DNA of 8,375 nucleotides from Kiritimatiellia bacterium (GCA_017936245.1 JAGBFY010000574.1:1-8375), one strand, 5' to 3'. Shown: positions 1 through 7,387, counted from the first letter of the stretch. The notes: generated from the letters alone by a model not told the origin. Translations and numbers: made by a program.

Positions 1-733
1 AGTCACTCCAGATCCATGCACGGGCGCCATACTTCTCCACCTCGCGGACGAACCAGTTGATGTCATGCCACCACAAATCGCCCTGACGGTACATGACCAT
101 GGAAGAGGCCTTCTGGTAGCTGATCATCTCCTCTTCGTCAAACCCGATATGAAACGCCTTCACCGGACCGAACACATCCATCGTATCGCGGATCACATCG
201 GCGCAGACCTCGTAGTATTTCGGCGTGGATACCATGCGCTCGTACGGACCAAGCCATGCATCATGCGTCGTCGAGAAGTTGAGTTTTGGGATCAGTTCAA
301 ATCCCATGCCACGCAGACGGTCCACCTCCGCCTTGAGACGGTCGGCAGACCAGCTGTCCTTCAGCGCGAGTTCCGGATGGCTTGGATAGATGAGCCCTTC
401 GCCGACATCGATCATCAACGTATTGCATCCGCTCTGGCGGAGCTTGAGCGAGAGTTCCTTCCAGAACGGCTCTTCGAAATGCATCCTGTTGAGATCCCTG
501 TGTTCAGGACGGCACAGAATCGCATATTCCTCATCGGTAAGGCACTTCGTCATGATGCCCTTGCGCGGAAAATCGCGAGGCAAATCTCCCCACATCTTCA
601 TTCCGAAATGGATGAGATCTATCCACTTGAAATCATATTCAGGCACCTTTGCGACTGTCGCCGCTGTGCGACATCCACCCATGGCCGCAGCGCCGAGTGC
701 CGTTCCGAGAAATGCTCTTCTGTTGAGGTTCAT
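1..733 (-). CDS. Tat-exported lipoprotein, GH20-like glycosidase fold (partial, C-terminus off left edge)
   Basis: The start ATG is at 733-731 and 244 codons are visible before the window ends, so the C-terminus is missing. The N-terminus carries a twin-arginine signal: N-R-R-A-F-L-G at residues 4-10, a short Ala/Gly-rich hydrophobic stretch, and a possible lipobox ending at Cys21 (M-G-G-C). This suggests export folded through Tat and lipid anchoring. The mature part reads like a TIM-barrel hydrolase: residues 194-203 are FHIGFDEEEM, resembling the H-x-G-x-D-E strand-4 motif of glycoside hydrolase family 20, with D199/E200 as the candidate catalytic pair. ELIPKLNFSTTHDAWLG (146-162) and the WxWSD near 240-244 also fit barrel strands of that family. 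An AAAAGGAG ribosome site at 741-748 lies 7 bases upstream of the ATG. The gene has its own promoter and is probably not part of the MATE operon. The substrate is unknown; the family call is by motif only, and another TIM-barrel hydrolase is possible. Confidence 0.62.
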   Translation of the reverse strand, partial: MNLNRRAFLGTALGAAAMGGCRTAATVAKVPEYDFKWIDLIHFGMKMWGDLPRDFPRKGIMTKCLTDEEYAILCRPEHRDLNRMHFEEPFWKELSLKLRQSGCNTLMIDVGEGLIYPSHPELALKDSWSADRLKAEVDRLRGMGFELIPKLNFSTTHDAWLGPYERMVSTPKYYEVCADVIRDTMDVFGPVKAFHIGFDEEEMISYQKASSMVMYRQGDLWWHDINWFVREVEKYGARAWIWSD

Positions 734-740
734 TTCAGTT

Positions 741-790
741 CTCCTTTTGTTTTTGTCCTACAGTATATCAAAATCGCCCCGATCCGTCAC
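741..790 (-). promoter_or_regulatory. Promoter and ribosome site of the Tat lipoprotein gene
   Basis: On the minus strand an extended -10, TGATATACT (762-770), lies 17 bp downstream of GTGACG (785-790), which matches the -35 consensus at 4 of 6 positions. Transcription would begin near 755 and give a leader of about 20 bases containing the AAAAGGAG site (741-748). This promoter does not carry the TATGGTATAAT string found at the other four promoters of the window. It was read by eye and not tested. Confidence 0.55.
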
Positions 791-800
791 CAAAGGCGAC
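786..800. repeat. Short inverted repeat overlapping the -35 of the lipoprotein promoter
   Basis: GTCACC-AAA-GGCGAC (plus strand) forms 6-bp arms, one pair being G-T when transcribed, around a 3-base centre. One arm covers most of the proposed -35 hexamer. It could be an operator half-site pair or a weak hairpin after the MATE gene. No T-tract follows it directly, so it is not a standard terminator. It may also be chance. Confidence 0.25.
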
Positions 801-854
801 ACTAAAACTGGGCATGGGGGGAAGGGAAAGCCACCGCGCATCTTCGAGGTAGAA

Positions 855-2243
855 TCAGGCTATGAGGCGGATCTTACGCCACGGGCCTTTCGTCCATCGG
901 ATCCATGTGCCGACGAAGAACACGAATACGTACACAACCATCGTCGACCACAGTGCGACCATCGTGGGATGGAGCCAATACGTCACGAAAAGTATTGGCA
1001 TCCAGAACGGAAACGCCATGATGAACATCCACACCATCACAAAGCGAGTGTCGCCCGCCCCCTTCAACGCACCGGAAAGTATCACGTCCGCGACATCACA
1101 GTACTGCCACAGGACCATCAGCACAAAAAGCTGAAAACCGAGAGAGAGAAACGCCTCCTGTTCCGCAGGAGGAACGCCTCCCGCAAACATCATCAGGAGT
1201 TCACGGTTGAACACAAGCACGAGAGTAGTGGCGACAATCACATACAATTCGCCGAGCACAATCGCCCTGTTCCCGCTCTGGAACGCCCCCTGGGAATCGC
1301 CCGCCCCCTGATGCTGCCCGACAAGCACGCCCGCGCCGATCGCTATTCCCTCTATCGGGGCTATCAGAAGATAGTTCACCGTGAAAGCGGCATTCGAGAC
1401 GGCAAAAGCCAGATCTCCGACCTTGCCCGTGAGAAACACGAAAATGACAAATGAAAGGATGTTCAGCATCGACTGCACACCCGACGGTATGCCATAGCGA
1501 AGAATCTTCACCATCAATTGACCGATGCCGTCCCTGCATTGAGGCTCTTCAGGGAGAGCCTTGCGCATGTGCATCGTCTCTTTAAGGGCAATTGCATTCA
1601 GCGCAAGCATCTGCACAATCTGGGCGATGATCGTGGCCCATGCCGCACCTGCAATCCCGCAAGGCTTAAGACGCAATCCCGGCACACCTGTATCGAATCC
1701 AAAGATGAACAGATAGTCAAAAAGAATATTCAGCACGTTACCGAGAAGGTTCACCCAGAACACCAACCTGGTCTTTCCCCTTCCCGTAAAGTATCCGCTT
1801 GCCGCCATCATTCCGCACATCGCGAAGCCGCCGGCTACGGTTATGGAATAATACGTTTTCTCCCTCTCAAGCACTTCAGGGGAGTGTCCCACAAAATCGA
1901 ACACCAGATTCCCCAACGGTACAAGACAAAGCAACACAGCACCGAATATGACAGAAAGGAAAAGCCCGGCCCTATAGCTCGTACGGCATCCATCCTCAAC
2001 CCCCGCACCGTAATACTGTGCGACAAACGTTCCGGAATACGCCACCACTGACTGGAAAAATCCGACAAACAGCAGCGCAAGCATCGAAGCAGGAAGCACG
2101 GCTTCAAGGGAAGCCGTCGATTCGTTGGACAGAAATACGCGGTCGACAAACTGCATCACCGCGTTGTTCGCCATGCCAAGGGCCAACGGCCATACGAGAC
2201 GGTACACGTCATGGTAGGCGGCGATACGTTCGCGCCATGTCAT
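855..2243 (-). CDS. MATE family multidrug/toxin efflux transporter
   Basis: The protein has 462 residues, the usual MATE length, and is almost wholly made of hydrophobic segments consistent with 12 membrane helices in two homologous halves. The halves show matching landmarks: GYFTGRGKTRLVFWVN (150-165) in the first and LSGALKGAGDTRFVMVW (389-405) in the second. These correspond to the conserved Gly-rich loop and following helix of the family. The N-terminal PLALGMANNAVMQFVDRVFLS (19-39) is the typical first helix. MATE pumps export cationic drugs or metabolites in exchange for Na+ or H+; the substrate cannot be read from sequence. The ATG overlaps the stop of rpoN in an ATGA (2240-2243), and only a weak AAAGG lies upstream, so translation is probably coupled to rpoN. 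A link between a pump and sigma-54 is unusual; it may only reflect gene packing. Confidence 0.93.
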   Translation of the reverse strand: MTWRERIAAYHDVYRLVWPLALGMANNAVMQFVDRVFLSNESTASLEAVLPASMLALLFVGFFQSVVAYSGTFVAQYYGAGVEDGCRTSYRAGLFLSVIFGAVLLCLVPLGNLVFDFVGHSPEVLEREKTYYSITVAGGFAMCGMMAASGYFTGRGKTRLVFWVNLLGNVLNILFDYLFIFGFDTGVPGLRLKPCGIAGAAWATIIAQIVQMLALNAIALKETMHMRKALPEEPQCRDGIGQLMVKILRYGIPSGVQSMLNILSFVIFVFLTGKVGDLAFAVSNAAFTVNYLLIAPIEGIAIGAGVLVGQHQGAGDSQGAFQSGNRAIVLGELYVIVATTLVLVFNRELLMMFAGGVPPAEQEAFLSLGFQLFVLMVLWQYCDVADVILSGALKGAGDTRFVMVWMFIMAFPFWMPILFVTYWLHPTMVALWSTMVVYVFVFFVGTWIRWTKGPWRKIRLIA

Positions 2244-3628
2244 CTGACACGCCTTTCGGACGTACCGGGGATTCCGAGAAAGCCACGATATTTCGCAACA
2301 GTCCGGCGGGCGACGGGAAACCCTTGCTCTTTCAACTTGGCGGCTATCGCCTCATCAGATAGAGGACGGCTCTTGTCCTCCCGGTCGACTATGGCCTTGA
2401 GGGCATCATGCACCGCTTCCTTGACCACCATCTCTCCTTCGGAGTTCTCTATGCCCTGAGTGAAGAACCTGCGAAGTTCCACAACACCCTTCGGTGTCGA
2501 CACGTACTTGTCGTTCACCGTACGGGAAACGGTAGTGGGATGGACACCTACCTTCTCGGCAATCTCAACCATCGTAAGAGGCTTCAAGCCTTTCAGTCCC
2601 GATTCGAAGAAACCCGGCTGTCGGTCGAATATCTCCTGCGCTATGGAACGAATCGTATCCTCCCGGTGCTCTATAGCATCGTTCAGCTGATGCGCGGCGG
2701 CAAGACGTTCCGCAAGATACTCCTTCGTCTCTTTGGAGACGGATGGATCCTCCAGCATCTTGATGTATCTCGGAGATATCTTGATTTCCGGGAGAGAGCG
2801 GTCGTCAACCTCCGCAATCCAGCGTCCGTTGCGCAGAACCGCATGCACTTCAGGTTTCACGATGCGGTTTGAATCCCCAGAACCGGGGAATGCCCGCCCA
2901 GGCTTCGGATCAAGCGTTCTCAGCTCCCGCAACGCCTTGGCGTAATCCGCACGGGTGATGTCAAGAGCAGCAAGTATCTTCGCAACCCTTCCGGCGGCAA
3001 TGTCCTCAAGATGGTTTTCGATAAGAAGCCGCACTTCATTCTCCCACGGGGAGTCGTCCAGCTTATCCATCTGGGCAAGGAGACACTCCCTGAGGCTTCT
3101 CGCTCCGCATCCAAGAGGATCGAAGCGCCCTATCGCCGCAAGAACCTCAAGCACATGCGCTTCGCTCTCGCCGGACACCATCACCACGTCAGGCAGAGAG
3201 CCGTCGAAATATCCATCGTCATTCAGGTTTCCGATAAGGGTTTCAGCAAGGGCGTAGTCGCCGGGCGGCAAATCGGACACCGGAATCTGGCGTTCAAGAT
3301 GATCGTGGAGAGTCTCTTCCTCTACCTGGCTGTCAAAGAAACGCTGCCTACGCTCCAGATCATCTTCATTTGGATTGACGGAAGGAACAGCCTCATCCTC
3401 CGGCATTGCGGAGGAATTTTCGTTTTCACGCCTCTCATTCTGCGAAACCGCATCGTCTATCGGACGCTCCAGCACGTGATCGACATCTTCAATCACGGGA
3501 TTGAGCGATATTTCGCGGACAATCTCCTGACGGAGATCGGGCAGATTCATCGCAAGCATGCGAATAGACCGGCGCACGGCAGGCGCCAGCTGCTGCGACT
3601 GTTTCTGCCCTTGCTGAAATGAAAGCAT
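2240..3628 (-). CDS. rpoN: RNA polymerase sigma-54 factor
   Basis: This 462-residue protein is the alternative sigma factor that recognises -24/-12 promoters and needs an AAA+ activator to open them. Domains in order: Region I, about 1-50, with SQQLA and the NPVIE ending; an acidic linker, about 57-100 (many Asp/Glu); the core-binding domain, about 105-330; a helix-turn-helix, about 351-381 (TMVEIAEKVGVHPTTVSRTV); and the RpoN box ARRTVAKYR at 440-448, which binds the -24 element. The box matches the family consensus except that the following Glu is Gly. Region I is unusual: compared with the E. coli protein as I remember it, two residues (Met-Thr) after QQLA are missing and several Gln are replaced by Arg/Ala/Met. 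The ATG at 3628 follows the pheS stop by 9 bp, with AAAGAAG as a weak ribosome site. No activator (EBP) gene is in the window. The identification is firm. Confidence 0.96.
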   Translation of the reverse strand: MLSFQQGQKQSQQLAPAVRRSIRMLAMNLPDLRQEIVREISLNPVIEDVDHVLERPIDDAVSQNERRENENSSAMPEDEAVPSVNPNEDDLERRQRFFDSQVEEETLHDHLERQIPVSDLPPGDYALAETLIGNLNDDGYFDGSLPDVVMVSGESEAHVLEVLAAIGRFDPLGCGARSLRECLLAQMDKLDDSPWENEVRLLIENHLEDIAAGRVAKILAALDITRADYAKALRELRTLDPKPGRAFPGSGDSNRIVKPEVHAVLRNGRWIAEVDDRSLPEIKISPRYIKMLEDPSVSKETKEYLAERLAAAHQLNDAIEHREDTIRSIAQEIFDRQPGFFESGLKGLKPLTMVEIAEKVGVHPTTVSRTVNDKYVSTPKGVVELRRFFTQGIENSEGEMVVKEAVHDALKAIVDREDKSRPLSDEAIAAKLKEQGFPVARRTVAKYRGFLGIPGTSERRVR

Positions 3629-3637
3629 ATGACTTCT

Positions 3638-4654
3638 TTAGGCAGTCTGCGCAAGGAAGCGCAGGTCGTTCTCGTAAAGCCAGCGGATGTCAGGAATTCC
3701 GTACTTGATCATCGCGATGCGCTCAACACCGAAACCGAACGCGTAACCGGACACCTCCTCTGGGTTCCAGCCGACATGACCGAACACACGGGGATCGACC
3801 ATGCCTGCGCCGGCGATCTCAATCCAACCCGACTGCTTGCACACCTTGCAGCCCGCGCCCTTGCACACATGACAGCGGAAGTCCACCTCAACGCTCGGCT
3901 CGGTGAACGGGAAGAAGTGAGGACGGAAACGGACTCCGCCATCGCCCATCATCTCCTTTGCGAAATAGGAAAGAACGCTCTTGAGATCCGCGAGGGACAC
4001 GGGCTTCACATCCACGTAAAGACCTTCGATCTGGTGGAAGTTTGCCGAATGCGTGGCATCCGTCGTGTCACGGCGGTATGTGCGGCCAGGGCATATCACG
4101 CGTACTGGAGGCTTGTTCTGCATCATCGTGCGTATCTGCACAGGAGACGTCTGCGTACGCAGAAGCGCATCTGCCGCGAGCCAGAATGTATCAGAGCGAT
4201 CCTGCGAAGGATGGTGCGGAGGCGTATTGAGGGCCGTAAAGTTGTTGAAGGGATTCTCGATATCCGGACCATCGGCAACCGTGAAGCCAAGACGCGAGAA
4301 AATGCGGGCAGATTCAGCAATCACCTTCGAAATCGGATGCGCCGCACCAAGCTCCGGCCAAATTCCGGGACGTGTCACATCTACATTCTCGACCTTGCCG
4401 GAAGCAGCCTTGGAAGCTCCCGCCCCCTTTGCGGCAAGCGCGTCCTCAACCTCTTTCTTCCAGGCCTGTACCGCTTTACCAAACGCAGGACGCTCCTCCT
4501 TCGGAACATCCTTCATAGCCTTGATCAATGCGGGGATAGACCCGTTGCGGCCAACGTACTTTACACGGAGAGCCTCGACGGCATCCGCGCCTTCAGCCGC
4601 CGCGATCTCCGCCAATGAAATCTTTTTGCCTTCTTCAAGTTCTGCAAGTGTCAT
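3638..4654 (-). CDS. pheS: Phenylalanine-tRNA ligase alpha subunit
   Basis: PheS is the catalytic subunit of the heterotetrameric enzyme that charges tRNA-Phe. The start chosen is ATG 4654-4652, giving 338 residues, normal for bacterial PheS. The open frame runs further upstream, but that extension would start inside the neighbouring gene and cross the promoter. Class II motifs are clear: motif 1 region HPISKVIAESARIFSRLGF (106-124) with PPHHPSQD (145-152), motif 2 GRTYRRDTTDATHSANFHQIEG (190-211), and motif 3 FGFGVERIAMIKYGIPDIR (306-324). The N-terminal 85 residues would form the tRNA-binding helical arm, which is short and Ala/Lys-rich near 74-87. Four cysteines (261, 264, 269, 272) form a CxxC-x4-CxxC cluster before GWIEIAGAG, a pattern I recall from PheS of several other phyla. 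The beta-subunit gene pheT, usually next, is absent; rpoN follows instead. The ribosome site is only a weak GA-rich run. Confidence 0.97.
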   Translation of the reverse strand: MTLAELEEGKKISLAEIAAAEGADAVEALRVKYVGRNGSIPALIKAMKDVPKEERPAFGKAVQAWKKEVEDALAAKGAGASKAASGKVENVDVTRPGIWPELGAAHPISKVIAESARIFSRLGFTVADGPDIENPFNNFTALNTPPHHPSQDRSDTFWLAADALLRTQTSPVQIRTMMQNKPPVRVICPGRTYRRDTTDATHSANFHQIEGLYVDVKPVSLADLKSVLSYFAKEMMGDGGVRFRPHFFPFTEPSVEVDFRCHVCKGAGCKVCKQSGWIEIAGAGMVDPRVFGHVGWNPEEVSGYAFGFGVERIAMIKYGIPDIRWLYENDLRFLAQTA

Positions 4655-4681
4655 GATTCTTTCTTTCTTATTTGGGCGCAG

Positions 4682-4708
4682 ATTATACCATAATTTCACC
4701 TCAGTCAA
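4682..4708 (-). promoter_or_regulatory. pheS operon promoter (TATGGTATAAT extended -10)
   Basis: On the minus strand TATGGTATAAT occupies 4682-4692, with the -10 hexamer TATAAT at 4682-4687. TTGACT at 4703-4708 matches the -35 consensus at 5 of 6 positions, but the spacer is only 15 bp. The -35 overlaps the last codon and stop codon of the upstream nuclease gene. Transcription would begin near 4675, giving a leader of about 20 bases, too short for an attenuator or T-box. Confidence 0.72.
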
Positions 4709-6098
4709 AGACGAATGTCTGACCGGGGACAGGTGCGGTTGCATTGGGCGCACCATATTCGAGAAGAAGTTCACGCATGGCCTCCACCTTCTCAGGCTCG
4801 CCGTGTATCGCGAACGCATGTTTCACGTTCTTGCCGACCTTCCTGTACCAGTCCATGAGACCGTTGCGATCCGCATGCGCGGATAGCGCGTTGATCGTCT
4901 CCACACGTGCGTTCAGCTCGAGTTCTTCTCCAAGTATGCGGATCGGATTGCGCTCCTCCACGATGCGGCGGCCGAGCGTGTTCTCAGCCTGGAAGCCTAC
5001 GATCAGAATGATGTTCCACGGATCGGTGACGATCTGCTTCAAGTGATGGACCACGCGACCGCCTTCGCACATGCCGGATGCCGCGATTATGATCATGGGG
5101 CCGGGCTTGTCGTTCAGCGACATGGACTCCTCCGGAGTGGTGATGAAGTGCATCCCCTCCACGTGAAGCGGGCTTCGTCCCTGCTTGATCATCTCAAGCG
5201 CCTCTTCATTGTAGCAGCCGATGTGGTTTCCGTATATCTTCGTCGCCTTCTGGGAGAGAGGCGAATCGATGTAGATCGGAATCTTCGGCAGTTTCCCAGC
5301 CATCGCAAGACGGTTCAGGTAGTAGATGATCTGCTGGGTGCGCCCCACCGAAAACGCCGGAATGAGAAGCTTGGAGTTGTGGCGGTATATCTTCTCCACA
5401 AGCATCTCCAGCTTGTCCTGCACCGATCCGGCGGTGGGATGAAGCCTGTCGGCATATGTAGATTCGATGAGCAGGATGTCCGCTCCCTCCGGATACTCAT
5501 AGTGCCGAAGAATCGGCTGGTTGGGCTGGCCGAGGTCGCCCGAAAAGAGCAACCTGTGGTTGTGTCCCTTGCCTCCGGTCACATCAAGCTGAACAAGCGC
5601 GGAACCGAGGATGTGTCCTGCATTGTAGAACGTGAGCGTCAGTCCCGGCGCAATAACTGTAGGCGTATGCAGATGGACCGGCGTCATCAACTGCATCAGA
5701 CGGTCCACATCCTCTTCGTTGTAAAGCTCCTCGAAGAGCCTCTTGCCCTGGGCGCGACGCTTCTTGTTCACGTATTCAATGTCGCGCCGCTGCAGGAAAC
5801 AGGAGTCGCGCAGCAGAACATCGCAAAGGTCAACCGTCTGGCTGCGGGCGAAAACCCGTCCCTTGAACCCATGCTTCACCAGCTGCGGAAGGTTCCCGGA
5901 ATGGTCGATGTGGGCGTGGGAAAGAATCACAAAATCGATGGTCTTTGCATCAACGGCGAGATTGCGGTTCTTCTCGAACGCCTCCTTGCGGTGGCCCTGA
6001 TAAAGGCCGCAATCCAAAAGGATCCTCTTTCCACAGGCTTCAACAAGGTGCATGGAACCGGTCGTTGTACGAGCGGCGCCGAGAAATGTGATTTTCAT
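4701..6098 (-). CDS. Metallo-beta-lactamase/beta-CASP ribonuclease
   Basis: This 465-residue protein is a member of the bacterial CPSF73/Ysh1-like family (TTHA0252 type), a zinc-dependent RNA endonuclease and possible exonuclease acting in the cytoplasm. Metal-binding motifs visible: HAHIDH (61-66, motif 2), GH-ILGSA (161-167, motif 3, His162) and FSGDLG (185-190, motif 4). The beta-CASP inserted domain is marked by IESTYADR (211-218, motif A with Glu212), AASGMCEGGRVVHHL (339-353, motif B His) and LSAHADR (405-411, motif C His408), followed by the C-terminal IHGE (431-434) that closes the MBL fold. All catalytic residues appear intact, so it should be active. The ATG at 6098 has a strong GGGAGGA site 7 bases upstream. 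It is transcribed from its own promoter and lies between an ABC exporter and pheS; neither neighbour points to a specific RNA target. It is not a DNA-repair SNM1 or an antibiotic lactamase, since motif B and C are the RNase type. Confidence 0.94.
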   Translation of the reverse strand: MKITFLGAARTTTGSMHLVEACGKRILLDCGLYQGHRKEAFEKNRNLAVDAKTIDFVILSHAHIDHSGNLPQLVKHGFKGRVFARSQTVDLCDVLLRDSCFLQRRDIEYVNKKRRAQGKRLFEELYNEEDVDRLMQLMTPVHLHTPTVIAPGLTLTFYNAGHILGSALVQLDVTGGKGHNHRLLFSGDLGQPNQPILRHYEYPEGADILLIESTYADRLHPTAGSVQDKLEMLVEKIYRHNSKLLIPAFSVGRTQQIIYYLNRLAMAGKLPKIPIYIDSPLSQKATKIYGNHIGCYNEEALEMIKQGRSPLHVEGMHFITTPEESMSLNDKPGPMIIIAASGMCEGGRVVHHLKQIVTDPWNIILIVGFQAENTLGRRIVEERNPIRILGEELELNARVETINALSAHADRNGLMDWYRKVGKNVKHAFAIHGEPEKVEAMRELLLEYGAPNATAPVPGQTFVFD

Positions 6099-6105
6099 AT
6101 ACTGT

Positions 6106-6112
6106 TCCTCCC
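6106..6112 (-). promoter_or_regulatory. Strong ribosome binding site of the beta-CASP nuclease
   Basis: GGGAGGA on the minus strand lies 7 bases before the ATG at 6098 and fixes that start. It contrasts with the missing ribosome sites at the ABC ATPase and rarA genes, so this genome appears to use both initiation modes. Confidence 0.8.
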
Positions 6113-6138
6113 TGTTTGTGACTTAGTCCTTGTCTGCA

Positions 6139-6149
6139 ATTATACCATA
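6139..6149 (-). promoter_or_regulatory. Beta-CASP nuclease promoter (TATGGTATAAT extended -10)
   Basis: TATGGTATAAT lies on the minus strand with TATAAT at 6139-6144. At a 17-bp spacer the -35 position (6162-6167) reads ACGAAT, not a match to TTGACA, and falls in the stop region of the upstream permease gene. Transcription would start near 6132, giving a leader of about 34 bases that includes the GGGAGGA site. Confidence 0.7.
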
Positions 6150-6159
6150 TCCGTCTTCT

Positions 6160-7386
6160 TTATTCGTAACGGAGACAATCAATGGGATTAAGCTTCGACG
6201 CGCGATAGGCGGGGTAGAATCCGAAGAAGAGTCCAACAAAGGATGAGAACAGGAAGGCTCCAAGCGCACTGCTCCATTCGATAAGTATCGGCCAGTTCTG
6301 AAGTTCGCCGATGAGCCTTGCGCCGCCGACACCTACCGCTACGCCGATCGCGCCGCCTACCGTCGAAAGGACTATCGCCTCAAGGATGAACTGCCCGAGA
6401 ATGTTCACGGGCGTCGCGCCGATGGCCATTCTGAGGCCGATCTCCTTGATACGTTCCGTCACCGACACAAGCATGATGTTCATGATGCCGATACCGCCGA
6501 CAAGAAGCGAAATCGCCGCCACAGCAGTAAGAAGGATGGTCATGAGGCTTGATACCGACCCGATGGTGTTCATGATCTCGGTCGTGTCGCGAGTCTCGAA
6601 ATCGTCGTCCTGATAGTCGGCAAGACGGTGCCTTTGGCGCAGAAGCGCGGTTATCTCGCGCTTTGCCTCAGCCAGGTCGTCCATAGAATGGAGCGACAGG
6701 TTCATCATGTTGATGGACTTGAACGTCGAACGCTGAAGGACTCGTCCCACTGTGGTGTACGGCGCCATCACGGTATCGTCCTGGTCCTGGCCCCAACCGT
6801 TCGCGCCCTTGGATTCGAGGACCCCGACGACCTTGAACGGCATATCCCTCAAACGGATGGTGCGACCGATCGCATCGTCCTCGCCAAAAAGGTTGTTCTT
6901 CACCGTAGTGCCGATAACGCACACGCGTTGATATCCGCGCTCCTCGTCCTCGGAGAAGAACCGCCCTTCCCCGACATTCCAGTTGCGGATGCTCGGCATG
7001 TCGGTGGAGACGCCGCTCACACGGCTCTGCCAGTTCTTGCCTTGATAGATTATCTGGCACGTCACATTGACGGTCGGTGAAACAGCGGATACGAGATGCG
7101 ACAGCTCTCGCTTGATCGCCTGCGCATCGCCTGCCGTCATGGTCTGTCCCTGCCCCATTCCGACGGACACCGCATCGCGGCTCCGACGCTCCGGGAACAC
7201 CATCACAAGGTTGTTCCCCATGGATGAGATTTCCTTGACCATCATCGTGGATGCACCCTTGCCGATGGCCAACACCGCAATAACGGCGGCAATGCCGACG
7301 ATAATGCCGAGACATGTAAGGAGCGAACGCGTCTTGTTCCGCGCAATTGCGAGAAGCGCAACCTTGAATATCATAATAAGATTCAT
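6160..7386 (-). CDS. MacB/FtsX-type ABC transporter permease
   Basis: This 408-residue inner-membrane subunit of a type VII (mechanotransmission) ABC system works with the ATPase encoded just upstream. Layout: N-terminal helix about 22-43 (LLTCLGIIVGIAAVIAVLAIG), a large periplasmic MacB-like domain about 45-275, then three helices about 279-304, 330-357 and 372-393. ERIKEIGLRMAIGA (311-324) is the conserved coupling segment that contacts the ATPase, and the tail YPAYRASKLNPIDCLRYE (391-408) is typical of the family. The start ATG at 7386 was chosen because it is one base after the ATPase stop and is preceded by AAGGTG at 7394-7399 with a 7-base spacer; a longer frame back to 7464 would lie inside the ATPase gene. 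It probably exports a peptide, lipid, siderophore or drug, or extracts a lipoprotein. No membrane-fusion adaptor gene adjoins it, so the exact role is open. Confidence 0.93.
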   Translation of the reverse strand: MNLIMIFKVALLAIARNKTRSLLTCLGIIVGIAAVIAVLAIGKGASTMMVKEISSMGNNLVMVFPERRSRDAVSVGMGQGQTMTAGDAQAIKRELSHLVSAVSPTVNVTCQIIYQGKNWQSRVSGVSTDMPSIRNWNVGEGRFFSEDEERGYQRVCVIGTTVKNNLFGEDDAIGRTIRLRDMPFKVVGVLESKGANGWGQDQDDTVMAPYTTVGRVLQRSTFKSINMMNLSLHSMDDLAEAKREITALLRQRHRLADYQDDDFETRDTTEIMNTIGSVSSLMTILLTAVAAISLLVGGIGIMNIMLVSVTERIKEIGLRMAIGATPVNILGQFILEAIVLSTVGGAIGVAVGVGGARLIGELQNWPILIEWSSALGAFLFSSFVGLFFGFYPAYRASKLNPIDCLRYE

Positions 7387-7387
7387 C

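Larger units (their letters stand above)
734..854. other. Intergenic gap between MATE gene and lipoprotein gene
   Basis: This 121-bp gap holds the lipoprotein promoter, its ribosome site and the short inverted repeat described separately. I see no intrinsic terminator for the upstream pheS-rpoN-MATE unit and no small open reading frame with a convincing start signal. Confidence 0.6.

Noticed and set aside
786..800. Inverted repeat as an intrinsic terminator of the MATE gene
   Set aside because: Short arms, a 3-base loop and no adjacent T-tract; it also overlaps a better-supported promoter.
390..1454. Plus-strand open frame (354 codons) across the lipoprotein start and MATE end
   Set aside because: It is antisense to two well-supported genes and their gap, with low-complexity His/Arg/Lys content and no domain.
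3629..4618. Long plus-strand open frame (329 codons) opposite pheS
   Set aside because: It mirrors pheS exactly, shows no family motif and is best read as an antisense shadow.
4655..4819. Upstream extension of pheS to an earlier ATG at 4819
   Set aside because: It would lie inside the nuclease gene and cross the pheS promoter; the extra residues have no PheS similarity and the normal length starts at 4654.
5043..6191. Long plus-strand open frame (382 codons) opposite the beta-CASP nuclease
   Set aside because: The minus-strand frame carries all nuclease motifs; the plus frame is a basic, His/Arg-rich sequence with no recognisable domain, as expected for the antisense of a GC-rich gene.
7055..7069. 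TGGCACG...TTG as a sigma-54 promoter on the plus strand
   Set aside because: The TTG is one base out of register, the -12 GC is missing, and it lies inside the permease gene on the wrong strand.
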